DNA of 64,000 nucleotides, from positions 76,492,727-76,556,726 of the forward strand of contig NC_133900.1 in assembly GCF_964199755.1 (NCBI RefSeq). The letters are read 5' to 3'. The notes beneath the pieces were generated by a model that worked only from the letters and a program-made list of their open reading frames with translations, was not told where the DNA came from and did not search any database. Of the stretch, positions 1 through 12,060 are shown one piece after another. The position numbers and the translations under genes were made by a program. The DNA comes from Larus michahellis (lineage: Eukaryota; Chordata; Aves; Charadriiformes; Laridae). Each line of letters opens with the position of its first letter. Position 1 is the stretch's first letter.

Positions 1-650
1 GGCTGGCAGCCCCCGGAGGCGGCGGGGATGCTGGCGCGGGATTTGGCGTTAGCAGTTGGGAACGGTAGTTTTTTAAGAGACGTGTATGTGGGGGGGGGGG
101 GGGGGGTGGGGGGGTGGAATTTGCAACAGAAATAATAAGTTTCTCCGTGGTCGCCTGGTTAATTGAAAAGGAAGCACGCGCTGTGCCTTGGCACAGCCCT
201 AGGCAATGATCTGGAGCAATCCTGCGCCGTTAAGAGTTAATAATGGTGTGTTCGGGTTTTGGTTTTGTTTTTTTGTTTTTTTTTTTTTTTAAATCCTTTC
301 CTAGAAAAATTCGAAATACCCAAGTATTGCCTTCGTAAATCGACATAGAGCCCCCCCCCGCCCCCCGCGCTGCAGAGCGTTCGCTTAATGAATGTTTGCA
401 GAGGGATTTTTCGCTCCCGCCGGGTGTCGGGGGAGCAGCCGGCGCTGGGGCGGGCAGGTCACCCGCTCCCCGGCTTCTGCGAAGGCGAGAAGGGGCAGCA
501 TCGCTTCAGCCGTGCCGGTGGGGTGCGCGGCGTGGCGTTCCCTGCCCATGGAGTTGTTCAGGTGAAGCCTGCTTCTGGAGTTCACGATTTGCGGCGTGAA
601 ACTCGAGAAACGGATAAAAAGGGGAAAAAAAACCAAAACACCTCCGTGCG
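1..650. promoter_or_regulatory. CpG-rich island, probable TRMT9B promoter or first-exon area
   Basis: The first 60 bases and the stretch from about 350 to 600 are rich in CpG and G+C, in contrast to the AT-rich sequence that follows. A GC box (GGGGCGGGC) lies at 447-455. This is the usual look of a vertebrate CpG-island promoter. It sits upstream of the first coding exon of TRMT9B on the same strand, so it is inferred to serve that gene. No transcription start or non-coding exon boundary can be fixed from sequence alone, and the island may extend left of the window. The open frames across it, about 94 codons on both strands, are by-products of CpG-rich sequence. Confidence 0.55.
90..117 (+). 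repeat. Long G tract (G17-T-G7-T-GG)
   Basis: An uninterrupted run of 17 G is followed by T, 7 G, T and GG. Such a tract can form G-quadruplexes and lies inside the CpG-rich promoter-like area. A C-rich tract at about 351-367 lies on the same strand 240 bp away. Confidence 0.9.
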
Positions 651-1910
651 GCAGTCTCTCCACGAGCAATAGAAAAAAGTCCTCTCGGGACTTTTAAATG
701 CCCCATAATGGACCCCAGGGGGGGGCTGGGTTTCATTTTTGTGACTTGTTTTCAGTCCAGTATATCAATACGTTTGTTTCAGTTATATATGATATTTATA
801 GAGCGTGTCTTCGAACCAGTGCATTTTTATTTACTGATTTCCTTCTCACATTGTGTGTTTGTAATGGATTGCATGCTGAGATAGTTCAGTGATGCTGCTG
901 TTGTTTAACTTACGGAGATGTGCATTTTGGGCGAATTAAATACACGTAGGTAACTGTGGCTGTGCATCTTAATACCGCCTCTGGCGAGGAGATCTTCAAA
1001 GGCATAAAATGTTTTCAGACGTATATAAAATGCTAAACTGAACTTGGTGAGAAGAAAAAATACAAGTAACTCTTCCTCATTTTCTGCACTTTCTAAGGTA
1101 AAACAATCATAAATCCACAACTGAAGTTACAAAGCAAATTCAGAGTTTGAAATCAGCCCTGCGTCAGGGGATAAACACTTGCCGTGCAAACGCTGGGATT
1201 TGCAGGTCTTCTGCCATCCGTTCTGGATGGAGGAATTAGAATATGGGATGGTACAAACAGCATAAGGCTCCGTCCTGAAAAAAGTTATGTGCAAATTCCT
1301 GCCTTTAGTTAGTATTAATAGGCCACCTGAGATGAGTAAGATGATTTACAGTGCATAAAGTTAAGCAGATGTCCGGGTCTTTGCAGTACCAGGGTTTACA
1401 TGGTCGTGTTTAAAAGTGATAATAGATACGGAATAATCCTGTGTGGCAGAAAACCACGGTTTGAGGGCTGCGCGTGTCTTTAATTTATAAAGATTACAGA
1501 GGTCGAAAAAATACTTTGGACTTTTATAAACTTATGAAATAATTTAAAAATCACTTTAAATATTAACTGCTTTTGTTTATAAGTACTTAACAGTAAAGAC
1601 GCTGGTCCTTCAAAAGTTATGTATGTACCTTCATAAATGGAAATAGAAGTATCAACTGAATTACTGGGAGAGAAAAAGTCTAACTATTGAAAAATAAAAT
1701 AAATATTTGTGTCTTAGCCAGGCTTTATATACTTGACTGCAACTCATGTGACACAGTCTCCTGACTGATTTTTTGTTTTTCTGAGAAAAGTTTAGACATA
1801 ACACAGTTGGACCAAAGGCACTGTATGTTTTGGTTTGTGTTTTGCTGTTAAAAAATCCATTTTGAAGAAAACTTTACATTCAGATCTACATGTAGTAGAG
1901 CGATCTCATC

Positions 1911-2024
1911 TGAGGCTCCGAGCAATCTGATCTAGTTGAAGATGTCCCTGCTTCCTGCAGGGGGGTTGGGCTAGATGGCCTTTAAAGGTCCCTTCCAACC
2001 CAACACGTTCTATGATTCTGTGAT
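1911..2024 (+). mobile_element. CR1 LINE 3' fragment
   Basis: The segment reads as the CR1 3' end: a piece like 'ctgagcaacctgatctagt', then the 'gatgtccctg' and 'gggttgg.ctagatg' words, then 'ggtcccttccaaccc', ending in repeats of the ATTCTGTGA type. It is 5'-truncated, as most CR1 copies are. Confidence 0.9.
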
Positions 2025-3918
2025 TTCAGAAAAATGAATTACTTGGGAGCCAAAGTTCTAAGAAGATATTTCTGTTGATGCTCCAGATACAGATTTTTGT
2101 AGCTATCAACTCTTGTTCCCCGTGATACAATAATTTCCTGGACAATATTGATTTTAAGAAAAAAAAAATTCCATCTAAAAAGGCCATGGTATTAAAATAT
2201 TTTCCAAATGGAGAACTTTTGTGGTGTTTATATGAAATTTCAGCTCCCTCAGGGAGGTTTTCCCTTCCGTGCTGAATAATTGCTTCGTGTAAAGGCCTTT
2301 CCCTTAAAATAGAGAGCTTAGAAAGATCAAGTTATGTAAAAAAGCTATCACTTATACTATAAAGCATTTAAAATGAAACAGTCTTTTGATTGTTATTTAT
2401 GGAAATGAAGGATCTTTTCTAGGGATTTGTACAGGGATGCTGAGCCTCCCCACTGCTCAGTCTGCTACAGCTGCGGCTGGAAGAACCCGTGTCTGTGACA
2501 GCGGCCAGAGACTTCATGGAGGGTTATACCTCGACCTTTGAGTAACAGCATAATGCAATTTTTCTGGGTCTAAGTCTAACTCTGAATCCTGATAGGATTA
2601 CTGTTGTATCGTCAGCTGCCTTTCTCAGCTGCGTAAGCACCCAGTTACTACCAGACAGTTCTTAAGACAACCTTCTGTCTTTGACCGCTAACCTCAAAGA
2701 CACGAAGACACCTTTTCTGCTTCCATGACTAACAATTACAAAAAAATAAAAGCTAATCAGCCAGATTTTTGAGTTTTGTAGGGTGATAAGAATGTAGTAC
2801 TGTCTTTGCCCTCCTTCTGATGGTCATCTGCTGAGGTTGACTTAATGCCTAGTGCTGTCTGCCACAAGAGCGGTTCTTTTGAAACTGTGTCTGGAGAGTA
2901 TGCTGAACGCTGAATACGTTTGTATACTGGAAACAAATATGAATATTTTAAGATAGGAAATTATATATTCAGTTATAATAAACATGTTGTAATCAAGAGT
3001 AGTTTCTAAAAGGTATCAAGAGAATCCACTTAGTAGTTCTGTAATTACTGTAATGGATTGTATGATATTTTATATTTAATCTTGGGATCAAAGGTAACCG
3101 TTGACGGCCTTAATTTGGGATCCTATTTAATGAGGTGCTGCTTATCTTTCTGCCACTAAGATATTAAGTTTCAGCAGAAGACATATTTTCAAGTAATTGA
3201 ATGTCTTACTTAAGTCGGTTTGTAAATTTTTTTAATTGGGGAGGCTTTGCATATAGCACCAAGTACAATGGAAGTAGCAACAGTGATGAGCATTATGGGC
3301 ACAAAAAAAAAGGAGAATTATACTGCTTAAATTAAAACTAATCTGCCTGGAAATAGTATTCTAAATGCAATCACAGAGTGTGGGGAAACAGAAGGAATTT
3401 AGAAAGCTAGAATTCCAGAATTGTAGGATGACACTGAGAAATCAAATATTCCTGTGACTATAGCTTGGCAGGAAGAACGCAGACACATGGAGAGGATGCA
3501 GAGAATGACAACAGTACTTGTAAAAGACCACCTAGATCGATTCATCGCAGAGGAAGAGAAGTACTAAATATTTAATGCTTGGTGAACTGCTGGTAAATAA
3601 GGAGAGAAGACAAGATAACTGTTTGCAAGTATTGGAGGGCTACAGCGATCAAGGAGGGAAAACAGCTACATTTAAAGCTGATGAGTAGCGTAGCGTGGCC
3701 GGGGGGGTTGAAATACTGGTGCGGGGCTCTTAGGAAACAAACCAACCTGCTGAAACTCAGGAGGAAATTAATTTAACATCTGTACTAATTTAGCTGCAGA
3801 AACAACCCCTGTGTTAAAAAGTAATAAATATTGTGAAGCAACCTTTCAGCCTTTCGTTTTTCTACAGTGGGTCACTGAAATCTTTCTTATAACTTGAAAA
3901 ATTGGAGTTTTATTCTTC

Positions 3919-4324
3919 ATAGACACACAGAGTCACGAGGGTGGAGGTTGGGGCACCATCTCCCTCCCTAAAGCTGCATCAATTACATCAGTGTGTTTCC
4001 TGACAGGTGCTTAACTAACTTAAGTTTTTAAGACCCCAATGACGGAGGCTCCATGACCCACCTACTCCAGAATTGTTTCCAATGTTCTTCTGTCCTTCTT
4101 GTTTTTAAAATGCCTCACCTGTGTCTTCCTTGCTATAGTTTGACCCCGCTATTTTTTGTTCTACCCTTCATTTTGGAGAACAGATTATTCCTTCCTTCTT
4201 TGCAACAGCCCTTCTTATATGAGAAGATGGTCCCCTCTTGTCCTGAGAGGACAAGATCCATCCAAGGAACTAACATCTTTCCCAGAGGTTTACTTGATTT
4301 CTTATGTCCTATGGATTTACAGTA
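3919..4324 (-). mobile_element. Old, diverged CR1 LINE fragment (reverse orientation)
   Basis: The left end resembles a reverse-complement CR1 3' end (catagac...gag..tggaggttgggg). The interior has reverse-CR1-like words such as 'gaacagattattcc' and 'gtcccctcttgtcc'. It is clearly more diverged than the other copies, so the subfamily and borders are uncertain. Confidence 0.55.
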
Positions 4325-4412
4325 ATCTCTGATTGGTGTTGTTCTCTTCTGTAATATTTGCAGTGGATCTACACAGTTCTTGCTTGAAATCAGACATATA
4401 CTCAAACTGATA

Positions 4413-4742
4413 GAGGGGGCCTACAAGAAAGCTGGTGAGGGACTTTTTAGGATGTCGGATAATGGTAGGACTAGAGGGAAAGGATTAAAACTAGAGATGG
4501 GTCGATGCAGACTGGACGTTAGGAAGAAATTCTTTACTCTGAGGGTGGTGAGGCACTGGAACAGGTTGCCCAGAGAAGCTGTGGCTGCCCCATCCCTGGA
4601 AGTTTTTAAGGCCAGGCTGGATGGGGCTTTGGGCAACCTGGTCTAGTGGGAGGTGTCCCTGCCCAGGGCAGGGGGTTGGAACTAGGTGAGCTTTAAGGTC
4701 CCTTCCAACCCTAACAACTCTATGATTCTATGACTCTATGAT
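4413..4742 (+). mobile_element. CR1 LINE 3' fragment with end of the reverse transcriptase frame
   Basis: A continuous frame encodes the recurring CR1 C-terminal peptide ([20 protein letters not shown], then [17 protein letters not shown]). It is followed by the CR1 3' UTR words and terminal octamer repeats. The same peptide recurs in other copies in this window, which identifies it as repeat-derived rather than a host gene. Confidence 0.93.
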
Positions 4743-4949
4743 ATATCAGCAGTGCCGAATATAGCAGAAGGACAGTTTTACGTAACTTGCAAGTATCTGC
4801 CCTATTTCTGTGTGCTGGTGTTTGGTTTTTTTGCAACAGTGTGTTGCAAAACCCACCATAACACCATAGCATGTATGGTGTTAAATCTGTGAAGTGTTAT
4901 AGATTCTGGAGAACTGCTGCCAGTCATCCCATCCCGCCTCCCTCAGCCT

Positions 4950-5010
4950 TGTGCAGTTGCTTATTCTTATCTAAATTACTTGTGCAGTTGGTTATTCTTA
5001 TCTGAATTAA
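4950..5010 (+). repeat. 31-bp tandem duplication
   Basis: Two adjacent copies of a unit starting TGTGCAGTTG and ending near TCTRAATTA occupy 4950-4980 and 4981-5010, with a few mismatches. Confidence 0.85.
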
Positions 5011-8000
5011 ATACTTTGCTTTTGTCTTCTTCAATCTGTCAAAACGCTTGAATTCAACTACCATCATCCAGCGCGTTTGAACCCTTGTCAGTTTGGTCCA
5101 TCTGCAGATACAATGCTACTCTCTAAGCCATCTTGCAAAGAAATCTCTGAGAAGTGTCCAAAAAGACTCCTGAACAACTTTTCTCAAGGTGTCCTTCCAG
5201 CGTGACAGGGAATTGTTGATAACGACACTGCACGTTCTCCTCCCAACAGTACCAACTTGTACTGCAATTTCATCTAAACCAACTGTCCCTAATTTGTTTA
5301 TGAGAATATCATGAGTTTGGGGACTGTACCTGTTGCCCACAGCTTCTCAGATTTCGTTTCTCTTTAGTTTGTCTCTAATTTCTGGTGGATCTGAGACTGG
5401 CTAATCTGAGGCTGGTTCCCTACGTACTGTTTATTAGTCTGATTGTTTTGAAAACCCTGACCTTATTTAAAAAGCCCCAACCTACTCTTTCCCATTCCAT
5501 CCGTTTTCTCTTTGTCACTGATGTATCGGCTGCCTGGTGACAATTAACATGAGCAGCGGAAAAGAACAAGAAATTGAAAAAAAAATAGACACTTTGGTCT
5601 CTTCAGCACAACTTATTATTGGAGTTTTCTTTCTGCTCAGCAGCCCAAATTTTTCCTGGTTTCCCCTTCTTTTCTGATGGCTGTACAGAGTGTTTCTGGA
5701 CAGGACCCGAAGACGCAGAGCCGTGCACATCCAGCAGCAGGGATTCTTGACGGTGTGGGACCCCGGTAGGAAGGGAGTTCGGAGTTTTGATGTGATAGTA
5801 AAGATGAACAGACAATTAAAGGCAATGTGCCACTTCGGCGTGAGTACGCTCCTTTCTGTGGTTTTTAATGTCAAAAGGTCTGTGTTTGTGCCTTGTCATC
5901 TTAGCACAATGTTACCTATCTACAGAATGGAGTTTATGTACTTAGTGAAATAAATCTGTTTACAGTGCAGCCTTTCAGCCACGCAGACTGTGACCCGAAA
6001 TGCAAAACAGCAAGGGGAATATTAAATGATGACCTGATCCAAGAATGTGCAGTGAATAGTACTAGGTTTTGCCTGGACTGGAAAATAGAGGTACCAAAGT
6101 GAATGGGGTGGTGAATGGTTGTCATTTTGAGTAACTAGAGCTTGAACCATAAACTTGTTTGGTCCAAGACCTTGAAAGAACAGTCTCAGCGCTTTCAATC
6201 TTTCATTAGGGCAAGGTTCTCTCTGGTTTTTCAGTAAGAAAAAAATGCAATAATAGTGACTTTATTTCAAACAGTGAAATTACTTTAAAATGCCAGGCTC
6301 ACAGCGAGCGTTTCAGCTAACAGTGATTCTTGTCAAACGTGTCTCAGCTCTTTGTTTTTCACTTCAGAATTTCCCAGATTTTACTGGAGGAAGGGTCCTG
6401 AATCAGGACTTCAGCTCAGTAAGTTTGTAGATCCGCTGCACAGAGTTCCCCTCGCTCCGATTCAGGCTGTGTGTTTTTTCATGGGATTATAACAATTCAT
6501 GCGTGGGTGAAATTAATTACCAGAGTTGTTAGCCTTATGTAAGCAAATCATCTCATCTTGCTAAACTTTCATTGCAGCTAGTTTAAGTAGTCACAGCAGG
6601 ATTCTTATTATTTTGTTTCATTATCCTTTATTTACTAATAAAGCTGTTTTTACGTAATGATTCATATCTGGAAGCAATTTAGTGTGTCATCATGCTCCTG
6701 TTTTGTTGCCCTCGTTAATGAAATGAGAAAACAGTGTCAATCAGAATGGAGGTTGTTACTATGATTTATAAACTCGGTCCCAAGGGTGAGCAAAGTTCTG
6801 ATAAAGAAATCCTAGGTCTGTTTTTGAGAAGGGCTGCAATGAGGTTTTGCGGTTGGAGATTAATTGGATTTTTGTATTTGCTCGGAAGAAAGGACTCTGG
6901 CTTATAGATGATCGTTAGGGCTGTACGCGTAGCTCTCCATGGCTGCTTCTGTTTGAGTGAAAAGACTGCTCAGTCTGAAGCAAGCTGGAAGTAACCTGGA
7001 AGTATAGCTCGCTGTACGGATCGTTCTCCCCGTTCTGTAGGTGAAAGGAGAGAATGCAAATTGGAGTACCGCCCGTTTTACCTCGCCCTCAGCATCAGCT
7101 ACAGCTGCAGATGCTGCTGCTGGAGAGCAGGGTATGGTGGGACGTAGACCTGGCCCTTTGTGGTTTATACTGTTCGATTGAAGGCCAGTGATTAATTAGG
7201 CTGTTGCATCCATAGCTGGAGTTGCATGCGTAACCAAGATTGATGTTGCTGTAGCAACCCGGAGAGACACAACTGTGCTGAATTTCCTAGGTCTTTGAAG
7301 CAGGAGTTCTCCTAATCCAAAATGGGATTGAGAATTCCCATCAGCGCGTGAGGAGAGTAACTAAGAGGGGCCCTCATTAACAGGCTGACATGTTGCATAT
7401 CTGACTCATGAACTGAGTTGAGTAAATTCCTGCTGCTCTTCAAAAGGTTAGAGAAAACAGGCAGCTGCAAGAGGGAGGACAAGAGGAAAGCCTGTGGCTC
7501 AAATTAATGGAGAGCAATTGATTTGAAGACAAATAGGAGCAATGCAGGTTTTGATGACTACCGTGAAAATCACAGGGCGCTTCCAAGAGGCCATTGACAA
7601 AAAGTTTGGAATGTGCTCCAGGTATTGTGACTGGCCTGGAAATAGAGGCAAGGAGGAACTGAACGTCAGCCCGGTCAAGACTTCGCGGCATTGTACGTCA
7701 AATTAAAACAGAGGTGGTGACAGAGCACGTGCCAAGGTAGACGGAGGAAGATGAGAAAATCTCGGGTGGATGGGAGGGATAACTCGAGGCGGATGAGGAG
7801 GGCTGCAAGGGACTCAGAAGAACTGCAGGAAGGTGTGGAAAGCTTTGGGTAGGCTGTGGTAGAGGCAGAGTTTTTGGACTGAACGCTGCCTCCTGCACCT
7901 CGATGGTAGGGCACCCCTTGCATTTGGGAGCCAGCAACTGTTCTGTAGATTTGAGGATCAAGTATTTAATACAGTTAGTCAAAATTGCAAGTCAGACGCT

Positions 8001-9087
8001 TTCAAAAATAAAACAAAACAAAACAAAATCCCTGGGTAAAAAATAAATAATCCTGACTTTTTAAAGTATTGGGAACTGGGATTATTATTTTTTGGTTGTT
8101 GTCATTTCAAGGTCACATGTTTAAATGTATTTATTACTTCAGCAGCGATAGCAAATGTCCAAGCAACATGACTTTCCTTAAAGCAGTATCCTTGAAAAGT
8201 TAATTATCTAGAAGGCTTCAAAATGTTAATGGAAAAGGAAGAAATTAGATTGCCGTGGAGGGAGGGGACTTTTAGTGTGATGTGTAGCTGTGATAATATA
8301 TGATATCACGTGTTCGTACAATTCCTTTTACCTCCTGGAAGGCTGTAATATTTTGGTTTATTTTTTATTTTGCCTTTTTTTTTTTTTTAACAAAGCAGCA
8401 ATGTAGGAAAGAGTCAGTGGGCTATAACCTATTTACTTGATCGTGTTCCACAGTTAGCTGTGGTGGACTGGTGATCCATTGCCCTGCACGTTCCACAGAA
8501 ATAACACTATGACTTTCGTCCAGTTTTCCCACTTTGTGGATCAGCTGCAACAAGGGCCTGTTTTAGTCTCATCAGTGGACCTCGACGACCAGGAAGCACT
8601 GAAAGGGAAGAGGATCCCTTCATTTGCTCTTCCTTTGTCATCCAAACTGCTTGTTTGCGGGACTCTCACCTTTCTTACGCCGCGTCCGCGTTTCGGGGAC
8701 TTGCCAGGGCTTGCTGCGGAGCCGCCAAACAGCTGGGTGACAATTTACTGCGCGCTCCCTGTTCTGCGCCGAGTCTCTGCCTGAGCCCTTTGACAGGAGC
8801 ACGAGCCGCCACGCGGGAAAAGGAGAATTGAGGATGGGGAGCGTATGTCCGTCATTACCACCTTCTGCTCTTCTCCTTGCTGGCTTACCGGACAGCTTCC
8901 AGGTGGCTTAAATGAGAAGTGGAGCAGATGCTGAAGCAGTGGGATTTCTGGACATCTTGGATTTTCATTACCTCCTTTGCAAAACATGCTTTGCAATTAT
9001 CCTGCAAGTTACAATCCAGAAGTCGGATGAACTGAACATTTTCTGCAGTTGCCGCGCAACAGAGACACTGTCTGGTACTTTCAAGGC

Positions 9088-9105
9088 AAAAAAAAAAAAA
9101 AAAAA
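9088..9105 (+). repeat. A18 homopolymer
   Basis: A run of 18 A in TRMT9B 5' non-coding sequence. No recognisable retroposon body lies immediately upstream, so it is listed as low complexity only. Confidence 0.85.
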
Positions 9106-10464
9106 GTTGTAACGATTGTTTTTCTTTATGAAGAGAAATAGAGGTATTGAGTTTGGGTTGTAAAGTCACAAAGTTCTAAGTTTCTGATGTTTTTGGTGAC
9201 ATTAGACTTGCGTGGAACTGGTCCAGCTGCAGCCCAGGAGCCCAGGTCAGACGCTGTGGGTTTCTTGCCTTTCGTAAACATTGAAATGCAGAGGTTTATT
9301 GCTGGGACATCTCGCTGCCGTGCTGCAAAGTAAAACCTGGTAGCGTTAAGAATCTCGACTGGAAAGTCAAATTGGCAGGTCTAATTTCATCATGGGACTT
9401 AATTACCTACAAAATATAAACAATCAGCAGGAATGGAAATTGTGATGAAGCGGTAAATGAAATAATTTTCTTTTTTTAGTAGACTACTGTTATTCTAAGA
9501 TTATAACCACATTATTATCTTGATAATGATTATTAAGCGTATCTAAAAATAATAACCTCTAATGCAGTGTTGTAATACATGTAGTCTCTCGCGTGTCCTG
9601 CGTAGCAGAAGACTCAGTGTCAGGCCCAGTGAATGAGAAAGTTAGAGGGAAAACTTAATGGTCTTTTGAGTCAGTAGGAAACTAAGCCAAATCTCAGCCT
9701 ACATTGGAGTTCAATAAAGACATTTCAGGAAAAGTATAATATAACATTGTATCAATGGGAGAATTCTTACCATCTTCTAAGTCAAGTCCAGGTCGGCTTT
9801 TGTGTTTATTTAAAATATTCAAATTAACCGTCAGTTCAGACAGCTACTTCCGTAGTTCACATAAACTGGAATTTCTGTAGCATTTGGAATTCTGTGTGAA
9901 TGATTGAAATGATTTTTTTTTTTTTTTGCCTTAAGAGCTGCAAAGATTGAACAAAGAGCTTGAAGTGGAAAGATAAAGAACGCTTGGAAACAGTGAACCG
10001 CGTAGTAACCAAACATGAAATATAAACTAGAGCAAGGAGCGTATCAGTTGGCAAAAGAAAATAAATGATTGTTAGCCTTTGGAATTTCTACTTCTAAATA
10101 GAGGATCTCTAGGCAGTTGAACAACAAAATAGAGTGTGTTTTGAGGCAGAGAAGAAAGACAGCTGCAGACATGAAACATCCAGTTTGTTTTATTTAAGGG
10201 TCAAATAAGAAAAAAAAAAAGAATGGGCTTTTGACTTCAAGGAATAGTTATTTGAAATTACTGTAACTAAGCCATCTTATTTGACAACATAATTTGAAAC
10301 GGCATTCTGAGAAAAGTTCTGATTGAGTAACTTCTGGCACATGTAATGTAATTTCAGGTCTGTGTTTCGGTACTGTCTGCTTCTGTTGTTCAGTCTCTTA
10401 CAGTTGTCTGCTCTTCAAGATGACACTGAAAATGTGCCTACTGGGAATTTACTATGCTGCGACT

Positions 10465-10513
10465 GAATTTATATATATATTTTTTTTTTATATATATATA
10501 TTTATATATATTC
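10465..10513. repeat. TA-rich microsatellite and palindrome
   Basis: Two TA-repeat arms flank a T9 spacer. The outer edges mirror each other: gaattta... on the left and ...atatattc on the right. The segment can therefore fold into a hairpin or cruciform. Confidence 0.85.
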
Positions 10514-11906
10514 AGCTACTAAAGGGTGACCTAATGCATCATAAAGGAAAATTGTGAATCATGCCAGAAAACAAGAAAGTAAGGATTGTGAAAGCAGTGA
10601 AGTGGATCAAGTCTTACATACTATTCTTGTAGGCACTCACTCACGCTTAACTTGGAATACATTAGTTGTTTTTTTGTTTGCAGTCATTGGGATTAACTCC
10701 CGTTTTCTAAATTAAAAAGATTGTGCTTGTAGGACAGGTGTTTTGAAGAGCTCATACCATTATTTATTATTATATGCAATATTTTATTTTAAATCTTTCC
10801 TCATAATAGCGTATTTCAAGAGTAAAAGTGACAGAAAGAAATACTGCTTATTATGATTTGAAAATATATATTGTTTGAAAATCAAGAAAGACAAAAGGAC
10901 TTGTGTGTTTAAAGTCTTTGCTTCTGACATTTTCAAATGCAGCCAAAGGAGTCACTTTTGTAATTTCATCTTGAGAATATAGTGCTTAGTTTCTTGAAAG
11001 AAGTTTGGAAACAGGCTTTAATCTCTGCTGAGTACTTGGACAATTAAATAAGTTCTGTCTTAATAATGGAAAGGAGTATTTCCTGAATAAACAGGCAGTT
11101 TGAATTAGTTTGAAGAATGCCTTTACACTTCGAAAAGCAATCTCATCGGCCTCCATCAGGTATTAAAGTCTGACCCCGTTGGCACTTAGATGAGGGGAAA
11201 TCTTAAGGAAGACGTAAGATTCTCCGTAAAGGGATTCAGTGTCCGCATCTACTTGGTGTTTCACAGGGGCTTAGGAGTAGTGTTAAAAGTCTAAGAAGAT
11301 ACCACTTTTCAAATGAATCATGAAACTGAAATACTTTGCTAAGAAATTAAGGTAACGGAGTGGGAGCAGGGAAATCATGGTTTTATTGCTGAAAAATTTC
11401 ACCCAACTCATCCCATCCAGAGGGCAGATAAACCACAAATAATCTAGGCGTGATTTCGGGGCTTTAGTTTCAGGGTCCAGGCTATATTTCAAATAGCATA
11501 CTAATAGTTTGCCTACCTACTCGCCTTAGCTGCAACTGGAAAGTCTATTCTTAGCTTCCTGTTCTTCATAATTTTGCATTCCGGCTGAATCCAGGCTCCG
11601 TTTTGCGCCTGATAAGCTTTTACTATATTGGGGAAGTTGTTTAGGAATATATATATTATTGAATAGACCCCTGCAGTTATACAGCGCTCCTCAGGCAAGG
11701 TGATACATTCATGTTTTTTCTTGACTTTTCGTGAAATAGAATCAGATCCTTTGAGTAAAGACCATTTTATAAACAGGATGACTGTTAGGTGGGTGCAATG
11801 ATTTTATGAAGGCAAACGTAGACGGTCCTGAATGACGCACGTCTGTAGAATGTGAAGCCTCCGCTGTGTGGTGGCGTACGTAATCTTTCTTCATTACCTT
11901 TTCAGG

Positions 11907-12060
11907 ATGGAACATGAGGCTGCCCAGCTAGAAAAGCAGCACGTGCATAGCGTGTATGAAAATACAGCTGCCTACTTTAATGATCTGCAGAGCAAAGCGT
12001 GGCCTCGTGTTCGGAACTTTCTGCTGGAGCAGAAGCCTGGCAGTCTCGTCGCTGACATAG
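11907..12060 (+). CDS. TRMT9B: TRMT9B coding exon 1 (residues 1-51 and first base of 52)
   Basis: The acceptor is ttttcag, with the exon starting at 11906. The ATG follows one base later ([20 protein letters not shown]). The donor is GACATAG|gtgagc. The exon ends after one base of the Gly codon in motif I, so the SAM-binding motif is split by an intron. Confidence 0.96.

Larger units (their letters stand above)
651..11905 (+). other. TRMT9B: TRMT9B 5' intronic or upstream sequence
   Basis: AT-rich non-coding sequence lies between the CpG island and the first coding exon. It holds a CR1 tail, an inverted pair of CR1 fragments, a 31-bp tandem duplication, several A or T runs and a TA-rich palindrome (listed separately). 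No exon with convincing coding content was recognised. Non-coding 5' exons are known for this gene in mammals but could not be placed here. Confidence 0.5.

Noticed and set aside
388-672. 94-codon frames on both strands in the CpG island
   Set aside because: CpG-rich sequence lacks stop codons; no splice or protein resemblance.
8479-8784. 101-codon plus-strand open frame
   Set aside because: No splice context, no family resemblance; treated as chance.
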